Source: Scatocola faecipullorum (lineage in GTDB: Bacteria > Pseudomonadota > Alphaproteobacteria > RF32 > CAG-239). Taken from it: 14,881 nucleotides of DNA. The translations under genes and the position numbers were made by a program. Position 1 is the first letter of the stretch, and each line of letters begins with the position of its first letter. Under the pieces are notes generated by a model, which was not told the origin of the DNA, did not search any database, and saw only the letters and a list, made by a program, of their open reading frames with translations. Positions 6,981 to 13,386 of the stretch are shown here, in pieces. The stretch lies in the NCBI GenBank assembly GCA_018714685.1, contig DVNC01000062.1, forward strand, positions 1 through 14,881, written 5' to 3'.

Positions 6981-8267
6981 ATGCGGGAAGACGATATGGA
7001 TTATGAAGACGTGCTGCAGGAAGACGTTCTGCAAAAGGCTCACCAAAAGCTGAGCGAACTCAAAGCCGGTGTCTTGTTTATAAATCAGGTTGCCAAAAAA
7101 ATACAGCTGGCGTTGTCTCTGGTGGAAGAAAAGCTGAACGAGGTTGACTTCGTGATATGGATTGCGCCTTCGGGATTTCTGTCCACGCGTTCCTATATGA
7201 ACGAAATCAAAAAGAACAACCGGACGTTCCGTCACCGGATGTACTATTATTCGATAGAAAGCGTATCGATTTCGGATGAAAAATATCTGGAGTTGTATAA
7301 TTTAATCCACAACTTTAAGATTTTCTGCGTGGTCGATGAAAGCATCACCATAAAAAATACCGAGGCGGGACGGACGCAGCGCCTGCTGTCTCTGAGCTCA
7401 AAATTCAGTTACCGCTTAATATTGAGCAGTATTCCGTTGACACAAGGATTAATTGATTTATATTCGCAGATAGAGTTTTTAGACACTAAAATCCTGCGGA
7501 TGAACGAGAATCAATTCGGCCACATCTTCATGCCGTTCTGCTACAGCAACTATCTGGTTATGAAACATTGGTCGCGTCCTGAAGACGAAGCCCGCCTGTT
7601 TGAGCTTGTCAAACCTTATGTTTTGGGGTTTGATTTCGGGGACAAATACGAAATTACCCACAGGAACCATTATTTTGAACTGACACCGCAGGAAGAAAAA
7701 AGTTATAATGACGAAAAGAGTCTCTTTTTGCGGGACCGGGAGCAAGTTGCTTTTATGGATGTTGTCCAGAACTTCCAGCGGATGTACACCCTCTCGGAGA
7801 ACAAGCTTGAAGCCTTGCGGAAACTGGTACACCAGATTTTGGAGCGCGGCGAAAAGGTTATTATTTATATTAAGTTTTTGGATGAAATTACCTTTTTTAA
7901 GGAAAGCCGGTTTTTTGGCGATGTTAAATTTGTCGAACTGACCGGAAAATCTAATAAACGTAAAGCGATAAAAGAATTTGAGCGAAAAGCGGATATTATG
8001 TTTTGTACTTACGGCGTTGATAAGTTCGGGCTGGATATGCAGTTATGCAATAATATTATATATTTTTCCCAAACTTTCGATTATAAATGTAAAGTACAGG
8101 GGCTGGACAGTGTCGTGAGCAAAGGAATCGCACGCAAAATAAATATTTATGACTTTTGGGTAAAAACCAATTTGGAACAATTGATTAATGATAATTTGGA
8201 ACGTAAAAAAAATGTTCTGTCAAATGTATGCCATATGATAACGAAAGAGGAGGCATTACGACTGTGA
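6981..8267 (+). CDS. Degenerate SNF2/superfamily 2 helicase-like protein
   Basis: The 428-residue product follows the SNF2 helicase layout with core catalytic residues missing. Residues 28-50 (AGVLFINQVAKKIQLALSLV) align with the Walker A stretch but lack GxGKT. IAPSGFL (61-67) matches motif Ia. VVDES..IKN (117-126) is the motif II DExH region. RLILSSIP and LIDLYSQIEFLD (145-168) are motif III and the linker that follows. The C-terminal RecA-like lobe follows with GEKVIIYIKFLDEI (290-303), FCTYGVDKFGLDMQLCNNII (341-360) and Q373, but the motif VI arginines of QxxDRxxRxGQ are S377 and S380. It is probably a nucleic-acid-binding or scaffolding protein without ATPase activity. The 3' third is visibly AT-rich. 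The ATG at 6981 has GGGGA 12-13 nt upstream; an ATG at 6996 with GGGAAG 5 nt upstream is a good alternative. It ends in a 4-nt overlap with the next gene. Confidence 0.7.
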   Translation: MREDDMDYEDVLQEDVLQKAHQKLSELKAGVLFINQVAKKIQLALSLVEEKLNEVDFVIWIAPSGFLSTRSYMNEIKKNNRTFRHRMYYYSIESVSISDEKYLELYNLIHNFKIFCVVDESITIKNTEAGRTQRLLSLSSKFSYRLILSSIPLTQGLIDLYSQIEFLDTKILRMNENQFGHIFMPFCYSNYLVMKHWSRPEDEARLFELVKPYVLGFDFGDKYEITHRNHYFELTPQEEKSYNDEKSLFLRDREQVAFMDVVQNFQRMYTLSENKLEALRKLVHQILERGEKVIIYIKFLDEITFFKESRFFGDVKFVELTGKSNKRKAIKEFERKADIMFCTYGVDKFGLDMQLCNNIIYFSQTFDYKCKVQGLDSVVSKGIARKINIYDFWVKTNLEQLINDNLERKKNVLSNVCHMITKEEALRL

Positions 8268-9565
8268 AGAAATATTTGGATATTAATGTTTATGAGGCAA
8301 CTCAGGCTCGTTTAAAATATATCTTCGAGCATTTTGAGAATATCTATGTCTCTTTTTCTGGCGGTAAGGACAGCGGCCTGCTGTTGAATCTTGTCCTGGA
8401 CTATAAACGCCGTCATAATATTCAAAAAAAAATCGGCGTCTTTCATCAGGATTTTGAGGCTCAGTATCAGACAACGACGGATTTTGTCACCCGTATGTTT
8501 GAAAACAATATAAACGATATCGAGCCTTATTGGGTTTGCATTCCGCAGGCTTCCCGCTGCGCCGTCAGCAACTACCAGATGTACTGGTACACCTGGGATC
8601 CCGACAAAAAGGCTGCCTGGGTGCGCCCGATGCCCAAACAGGATTATATCATTAAGCTGGAAAATCATAACTTCGATTTTTACAAATACAAAATGCCGCA
8701 GGAAGACTTCTATGCGGAATTCGGAAAATGGTATGCCCGCCAGCATAAGGGAAAATCCATCTGCCTGCTAGGGATTCGCGCCGATGAATCCCTCAACCGT
8801 TACCGGGCTTACGCCAACTATAAAAAAACCAGCGTCGGCGAGGGCAAATGGAACACCAAAATGGGTGAGAATTTTTATCACGCTTATCCGTTGTATGACT
8901 GGACAACCAAAGATGTATGGGTTGCCAACGGCAAGTTTGATTTTGATTACAACCATATTTACGACCTCTTTTATAAGGCAGGCCTTTCCATTAACCAGAT
9001 GCGTGTTGCCAGTCCGTATCATGAGAGCGCCAAAGACAGCCTGAACCTTTACCGCGTGCTTGAGCCCGATACCTGGATACGGGTTGTCGGCCGGGTTCAG
9101 GGGGCCAACTTCGGAGCCATCTACGGCAGCACCAAGGCATTGGGCGCCCGCAAGTTCACGTTGCCTCCGGGGCACACCTGGCGTTCCTATGTAAAGTTTT
9201 TGCTGGCAACCCTGCCGGAGAGCATCCGCCAGAATTATATCAATAAATTTAAAACATCCATTCGTTTTTGGTGGAAAAAAGGCGGCGTGGTCAACGAAGA
9301 CGCGCTGAAAGAGCTGGAAGAATGCAATTATCCGATTCGCCGTAACGGTCCCAGCGGTTACAACAAAAGCCGCGACAAGATTCGTTTTCTCGGCACGCCG
9401 GATAACACCGATGATATAAAATCAACCATCGATATTCCGTCTTGGAAACGAATGGCCGTATGCATTTTGAAAAACGATCACCTCTGCAAATATATGGGCT
9501 TTACCCAAACCAAAAAACAGGCGGAGCGTGAGCGCGAATTAATGGCGAAATACAGAAACTTGTGA
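8264..9565 (+). CDS. ibrA: IbrA-like PAPS-reductase-family protein (PP-loop + DUF3440)
   Basis: This 433-residue protein has the PP-loop of N-type ATP pyrophosphatases, SGGKDS at residues 32-37, in VSFSGGKDSGLLLNL. Other family blocks follow: VFHQDFEAQYQTT (59-71, the PAPS-reductase acidic strand), WVCIPQAS (90-97), GIRADES (170-176) and YPLYDW with DVW (208-219). The DUF3440 half continues to a charged helical tail. The architecture matches E. coli IbrA, a prophage-borne protein that acts with IbrB to activate eib genes; the chemistry is unknown. The GTG at 8264 is preferred: AGAGGAGG (8246-8253) is 10 nt upstream and the codon overlaps the TGA of the previous gene (GTGA). An in-frame ATG at 8228 lacks a ribosome binding site. 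The true substrate (nucleic acid or small sulfur compound) cannot be read from sequence. Confidence 0.85.
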   Translation: MKKYLDINVYEATQARLKYIFEHFENIYVSFSGGKDSGLLLNLVLDYKRRHNIQKKIGVFHQDFEAQYQTTTDFVTRMFENNINDIEPYWVCIPQASRCAVSNYQMYWYTWDPDKKAAWVRPMPKQDYIIKLENHNFDFYKYKMPQEDFYAEFGKWYARQHKGKSICLLGIRADESLNRYRAYANYKKTSVGEGKWNTKMGENFYHAYPLYDWTTKDVWVANGKFDFDYNHIYDLFYKAGLSINQMRVASPYHESAKDSLNLYRVLEPDTWIRVVGRVQGANFGAIYGSTKALGARKFTLPPGHTWRSYVKFLLATLPESIRQNYINKFKTSIRFWWKKGGVVNEDALKELEECNYPIRRNGPSGYNKSRDKIRFLGTPDNTDDIKSTIDIPSWKRMAVCILKNDHLCKYMGFTQTKKQAERERELMAKYRNL

Positions 9566-9575
9566 GGAAAGTATT

Positions 9576-10088
9576 ATGAGTGAATATAAAAGCCCTGTTT
9601 ACAATGTTCAGGCGATTCCGGTCGAAAAAATCAAGGCCAACGACTACAACCCTAACCGTGTTGCTCCTCCAGAAATGAAATTGCTGGAAATTTCTATCTG
9701 GGAAGACGGTTTCACCCAGCCGATTGTCTGCTACTATGACAAAGATAAGGATGAGTACATCGTTGTGGACGGTTTCCACCGTTTTACCACCATGTTGACC
9801 AGCCCGCGCATTTATGAGCGTGAAGGCGGCAAAATGCCGGTTGTCGTAATTGACAAACCTTTGGGCGACCGGATGGCTTCAACCATTCGTCACAACCGCG
9901 CCCGCGGCAGCCATAACGTTGACCTGATGAGCAACATCGTGGCCGAGCTGCTGGAAATGGGCAAAAGCGATGCCTGGATTTGCCGCAACATCGGCATGTC
10001 TGCCGATGAGGTGCTGCGCTTAAAGCAGATTACCGGTCTGGCCTCTCTGTTCAAGGACGAAGAATTTTCCCGCAGCTGGGAAGTCTGA
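9576..10088 (+). CDS. ibrB: IbrB-like ParB/Srx-fold protein
   Basis: The 170-residue product carries one ParB N-terminal-like domain. IPVEKIKANDYNPN (14-27) is the entry strand, followed by LLEISIWEDGFTQPIV (36-51), EYIVVDGFHR (60-69) and RHNRARGSH (105-113), the arginine-rich block that in ParB relatives binds nucleotide or DNA. Residues 130-152 (SDAWICRNIGMSADEVLRLK) read as a helix-turn-helix. There is no C-terminal dimerisation domain and no parA neighbour, so it is not a plasmid-type partition protein. Its size and place directly after the IbrA-like gene match IbrB. GAGGAAA (9564-9570), overlapping the previous stop, places the start at 9576. The pair is expected to act as one unit; nuclease, DNA-binding or CTP-switch activity are all possible. 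Confidence 0.85.
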   Translation: MSEYKSPVYNVQAIPVEKIKANDYNPNRVAPPEMKLLEISIWEDGFTQPIVCYYDKDKDEYIVVDGFHRFTTMLTSPRIYEREGGKMPVVVIDKPLGDRMASTIRHNRARGSHNVDLMSNIVAELLEMGKSDAWICRNIGMSADEVLRLKQITGLASLFKDEEFSRSWEV

Positions 10089-10138
10089 TTATTAATCATA
10101 CCGCGGCCTGATATTGCCGAATGCAAGAAAGACTGCTG

Positions 10139-10156
10139 AGTCGGCGTTAGCCGGCT
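10139..10156 (+). other. Small hairpin in the ibrB-lysR gap
   Basis: AGTCGGC (10139-10145) and GCCGGCT (10150-10156) can form a 7-bp stem with one G-T pair and a GTTA loop. It sits just before the GAGGG ribosome binding site (10162-10166) of the LysR gene. No T run follows, so it is not a classical terminator; it could modulate read-through or translation of the regulator. Confidence 0.3.
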
Positions 10157-10169
10157 GTTGTGAGGGACG

Positions 10170-11057
10170 ATGATAACCAAAAAAGACATCGCAAAGCTGG
10201 AAGGCTTGCTAATGCTGGTTGCTGTTTCGGAAAATAACAGCAAGAAAAAAGTTGCCGAAGCCCTGAACCTCTCCGTTGATACCCTCAATAAATATATCAG
10301 CGATTTGGAAAAGGAGCTTGGAACCAAGCTGGTAACCAGCAACGGCCGCGGCAGTGTCCTCACTAATGAGGCTCAGAACATTATCAATCTGGGGTTTGAC
10401 ATCAAAAAGGTTGTTCGCAGCGTAGATACCCTTGCTTCTCATAAGGATGCCCTGTCAGGAACCGTCCGTGTCGGTATTCCGTTGGCTGTTTCAGCCGCGT
10501 TGCCGAGTGACAGCATCAGCACTTTCTGGGAAGAATACCCGAATATCCGCATTGATGCGATTTCCAATTACGAACCGCCGAATCTCAATGTACTCGACGT
10601 CGATTTGGGCTTTACCTTTGAGCCGCCGACCGGTTCTGATTTGGTTATTGTTGCCAGCAGGAATGTAAAGTACGGTTTTATGGCCACACCCGAATATCTG
10701 AAAAAACACGGCGAGCCAAAGGATATTGAAGATTTGATTGTTAATCACCGACTTTGCGGCAAATTCGGGCATTATCATTATTTGAAAGTGTGGAAAGATA
10801 TTATGGCGCGTTCTCCCCGCGTTTGCTTTTCCTCCAACTCCAATTTTTCGGTTATTAAAATTTTGCGTGCCGGCGGAGGTATAGGAGTTCTGCCGCTGCA
10901 ATATGCCAATGACGGAGGCCTCCGCCTGTTGACGGAGATTAAGGAGACGCCGGAAGTAACTTTTTATCTGGTGGCGCACCGTCTGACCAAAGATATTCCG
11001 AAAATTCGTGTCGTTATCGACTGCTATCGCAAAATTATGATGAGTTCTTGGGATTAA
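10170..11057 (+). CDS. LysR-family transcriptional regulator
   Basis: The 295-residue protein has the LysR two-part plan. Residues about 8-66 form the winged helix-turn-helix (SKKKVAEALNLSVDTLNKYI, SDLEKELGTKLV, then VLTNEAQNI). From about residue 95 (LSGTVRVGIPLAVSAALP) a periplasmic-binding-protein-like effector domain follows, with GFMATPEYLKKHGEP and a GGGIGVLPLQYA block near the C-terminus. Length is standard. It lies 81 nt behind the IbrB-like gene on the same strand, so it may be part of that operon or have its own promoter; LysR genes are more often divergent from their targets. The start codon has GAGGG only about 4 nt away, which is short but the only candidate. Its effector and target genes are unknown; autoregulation of the preceding block is a reasonable guess. 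Confidence 0.85.
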   Translation: MITKKDIAKLEGLLMLVAVSENNSKKKVAEALNLSVDTLNKYISDLEKELGTKLVTSNGRGSVLTNEAQNIINLGFDIKKVVRSVDTLASHKDALSGTVRVGIPLAVSAALPSDSISTFWEEYPNIRIDAISNYEPPNLNVLDVDLGFTFEPPTGSDLVIVASRNVKYGFMATPEYLKKHGEPKDIEDLIVNHRLCGKFGHYHYLKVWKDIMARSPRVCFSSNSNFSVIKILRAGGGIGVLPLQYANDGGLRLLTEIKETPEVTFYLVAHRLTKDIPKIRVVIDCYRKIMMSSWD

Positions 11058-11062
11058 ATGTT

Positions 11063-11100
11063 TCATACCGTAACCTGCTGCAAGACAGGTTACGGTATGA
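11063..11100. terminator. Perfect 15-bp inverted repeat between convergent genes (probable terminator)
   Basis: TCATACCGTAACCTG (11063-11077) is exactly complementary to CAGGTTACGGTATGA (11086-11100) around an 8-nt loop. It fills nearly all of the 48-nt gap between the LysR stop and the mnmA stop. Position says bidirectional terminator, although neither side has a strong T run. Confidence 0.65.
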
Positions 11101-11105
11101 GAAGT

Positions 11106-12182
11106 TTAAAAGACCGATTGGATGAAACCGCCGCCCAAAACCGTTCCGTCTCGATAAAAAACAACGGATTGACCGGGCGTTAAAGCTTTTTGCAAATCTT
11201 CAAATTCAACTTTGAAACAATCGTTCTCTTCCGGGGTCACCGTAACCCGGACCGGTTTCTGCGATGAGCGGATTTTGGCTTCGCAGTGTAAAGCCGTTTC
11301 CGGTGCTGAAATTGAAATCCAGTTCATCCGTCCGGCAATCAGTCCTTGCTGCATTGTCTCGTCGGCAAAGCCCAGCACGACTTCATTGGTTTCCGGATGC
11401 AGGGCAATAACATACAACGGTTTTTCCGCGGCAATACCCATACCGCGGCGCTGCCCGATGGTAAAGTTCCAGAAACCCTGATGCTGTCCGAGGATTTTTC
11501 CTTCGCTGTTGACAAAGTTTCCGCTTCTCGGCGCTTCCTGAATAATATCATTGATATCGCCGGTATAAAAGTCCTGGCTGTCCGGTTTGTCACAGACTTC
11601 GAGCCCGGCTTCCTTGGCCAGTTCCCTGATTTCCGCTTTGGTATAACTGCCGAGCGGCAGCATAATGCCGGCCAGTTGTTCCTGAGACAGACGATAAAGA
11701 AAATAAGCCTGGTCTTTACGCGGATCTTTGCCGCAAAGAAGCTGATAACGTCCGTTTTCCTGATTAAAACGGACACCGGCATAGTGCCCGGTCGCAAACT
11801 TGTCAAATTCTATTCCGGCCGCTCGGGCGGCAAGAGGCAGGGCTGAAAATTTGATTGTCGCATTGCATAAAACGCAGGGATTCGGCGTTCGTCCGGCCAG
11901 ATATTCGGCTTTGAAGTTGGAAAGCACGATTTTTTTATATTCCGCCGTGCAGTCGATAACATGATAAGGAATATCCAGCTTTTGGCAGACTTTCCGGGCA
12001 GCGGCAATGTCCTCTTCCTCATGCGGGCTGAAACAGCCTTCTTTCCCGGTCATATTCTTAAAATTTTGTGCTTTGTCCCAAATGGACATTGTGGCGCCGA
12101 TAACGTCATATCCGGCTTTTTTCAATAACAGAGCCGCCGCGGAAGAATCAACGCCGCCGCTCATGCCGACAAGTATTTTCAT
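11106..12182 (-). CDS. mnmA: tRNA-specific 2-thiouridylase MnmA
   Basis: MnmA adenylates U34 of Lys/Glu/Gln tRNAs and inserts sulfur to give s2U34. The 358-residue product has the PP-loop SGGVDSS (8-14), GRTPNPCVLCN (97-107) with C103 and C106, ATGHYAG (130-136) and FTIGQRRGMGI (240-250), then the beta-barrel C-terminal domain. Two points are unusual. E. coli has Asp where C103 stands, while alphaproteobacterial proteins often have Cys. The second catalytic Cys, normally in DSQxICF, is missing: the segment here reads DSQDFYTG (201-208), with Tyr206 at that position. C197, four residues before this segment, could substitute. The ATG at 12182 has AGAGG (12188-12192) five nt upstream. It is monocistronic and divergent from the PRPP-synthetase-like gene. 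Confidence 0.92.
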   Translation of the reverse strand: MKILVGMSGGVDSSAAALLLKKAGYDVIGATMSIWDKAQNFKNMTGKEGCFSPHEEEDIAAARKVCQKLDIPYHVIDCTAEYKKIVLSNFKAEYLAGRTPNPCVLCNATIKFSALPLAARAAGIEFDKFATGHYAGVRFNQENGRYQLLCGKDPRKDQAYFLYRLSQEQLAGIMLPLGSYTKAEIRELAKEAGLEVCDKPDSQDFYTGDINDIIQEAPRSGNFVNSEGKILGQHQGFWNFTIGQRRGMGIAAEKPLYVIALHPETNEVVLGFADETMQQGLIAGRMNWISISAPETALHCEAKIRSSQKPVRVTVTPEENDCFKVEFEDLQKALTPGQSVVFYRDGTVLGGGFIQSVF

Positions 12183-12360
12183 TTTTTCCTCTTAGTGAAT
12201 TAAGTTGTAACATTCACCAAAGAAATTTAAAAATTCAAAGTTTTTAATTTCTTTGACCGGCTCACTATAAAGGAAAACAAACGAAATATAAAGAATTATT
12301 ATTATCTGAAAATTAAAGATTATATGTTTAACTGTCCGAACAGATAACCGGAGGAAAACC
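12183..12360. promoter_or_regulatory. Divergent AT-rich intergenic region between mnmA and prs-like gene
   Basis: This 178-nt stretch must hold the promoters of both flanking genes. It contains an imperfect AT-rich hairpin: CAAAGAAATTTAAAAA (12218-12233) against TTTTTAATTTCTTTG (12241-12255), one bulged base, 7-nt loop. TTGACC (12253-12258) resembles a -35 box for the + strand, but no good -10 box lies 16-18 nt downstream, so no promoter is placed. Confidence 0.4.
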
Positions 12361-13299
12361 ATGCCTGTCAAAGCCAATATTTTCAGTTCCCGGCCTTATG
12401 CCTTTCTGGCGGAAAAAATAGCCGCGGCTCCGTCGGAAATCGATTTCCGCCTCGGCAAAATCGAGCACACCCGCTTTCCTGACGGGGAAAACTATTACCG
12501 TCTCCTTGAAGCACGGGAGATACGCAACAGTCCGGCCGTCTATGTCGCCGGAACCGTCAGCGATGCCGCGGTGATGGAGATGTATAATATATGCAGCGCT
12601 TTGGTTATGGAACAATGCTCTTCGCTGCATATCGTCATTCCTTATTTCGGCTATTCGACCATGGAGCGGGCTTCCCGGCGCGGCGAAGTCGTCATAGCCA
12701 AAAATATTGCCCGTCTGCTGAGTTCTTTGCCGACTTCTGCCCGCGGAAATTTCGTGTATATGGTTGATTTGCATTCACTCGGCACCCAATATTACTTTGA
12801 AGGTTCCATCCGTCCGATTCATCTGACCGCCGAACCTTTGATAAGACAGATGATTGCCGATGTCGGTGAAAACCCGGTTCTGGCTACGGCCGACATGGGG
12901 CGGGCAAAATGGGTGCAGAAAATGAGCGGCCGTCTGGGGCTGGACAGTGCTTATATTATGAAACAGCGTCTTTCCGGCGAGCAGACGGAGGTTGTTGCCT
13001 TGAATGCCAACGTATCCGGACGCCGGGTGGTTATATATGACGATATGATCCGTTCGGGAGAATCCGTTATTCAGGCAGCCCGGGCTTATGATGCCGCCGG
13101 TGCGCGTGAAATCCACATATTGGCAACCCACGGCGTTTTTGTTGACGGAGCCGTCGAACGGTTGAAAGGCAGCGGCTTGTTCAAAAGCCTTTGCTGTACC
13201 AATACCCATGTCAACGCCTGCCGGTTTGCGGCGGACGATTTTGTGAAGGTTTATGACATAACGCCTGTTTTGGCTGCCGGGCTGGAGATATCCAATTAA
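12361..13299 (+). CDS. prs: Ribose-phosphate pyrophosphokinase (PRPP synthetase)-like protein
   Basis: The 312-residue product has the PRPP synthetase/phosphoribosyltransferase-fold signature in order: RFPDGE (38-43), PYFGYSTMERASRRGEVVIA (94-113), VDLHS (135-139), a DMGRAKWVQKM stretch (178-188) where canonical enzymes have a GGVxRA block, K201 in the flexible region, and a PRPP/ribose-phosphate loop IYDDMIRSGESVI (225-237). These enzymes convert ribose-5-phosphate and ATP to PRPP for nucleotide, His and Trp synthesis. The loop departs from the usual DDMIDT[AG]GT: both leading Asp remain, but the third Asp, Thr and Gly are Arg, Ser and Glu. It is therefore a divergent member and may be a second copy or altered in specificity. 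GGAGG (12350-12354) is 6 nt before the ATG. The next gene starts about 87 nt downstream and may be co-transcribed. Confidence 0.8.
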   Translation: MPVKANIFSSRPYAFLAEKIAAAPSEIDFRLGKIEHTRFPDGENYYRLLEAREIRNSPAVYVAGTVSDAAVMEMYNICSALVMEQCSSLHIVIPYFGYSTMERASRRGEVVIAKNIARLLSSLPTSARGNFVYMVDLHSLGTQYYFEGSIRPIHLTAEPLIRQMIADVGENPVLATADMGRAKWVQKMSGRLGLDSAYIMKQRLSGEQTEVVALNANVSGRRVVIYDDMIRSGESVIQAARAYDAAGAREIHILATHGVFVDGAVERLKGSGLFKSLCCTNTHVNACRFAADDFVKVYDITPVLAAGLEISN

Positions 13300-13386
13300 T
13301 AATAGATATTTGATTATTTCCGCTTGCCAAAAGGCGGCATTCTGTTCTATGTTGGGAATAACTTTAATATCACAACTGAGATGAGA

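Noticed and set aside
8228..8263. ATG start for the IbrA-like gene
   Set aside because: No ribosome binding site precedes it and the extra 12 residues match nothing in the family. The GTG at 8264 has a strong site.
9576..10088. Plasmid or chromosome partition ParB
   Set aside because: There is only one short ParB-like domain, no parA, no dimerisation domain and no parS-like repeats. The neighbour points to IbrB.
12331..12344. Short palindrome CTGTCCGAACAG before the prs-like ribosome binding site
   Set aside because: The arms are 4 bp, within chance expectation, and match no operator I can name.
13312..13345. Possible terminator CCGCTTGCCAAAAGGCGG after the prs-like gene
   Set aside because: Only 3-4 bp stems form and no T run follows, so it is too weak to call.
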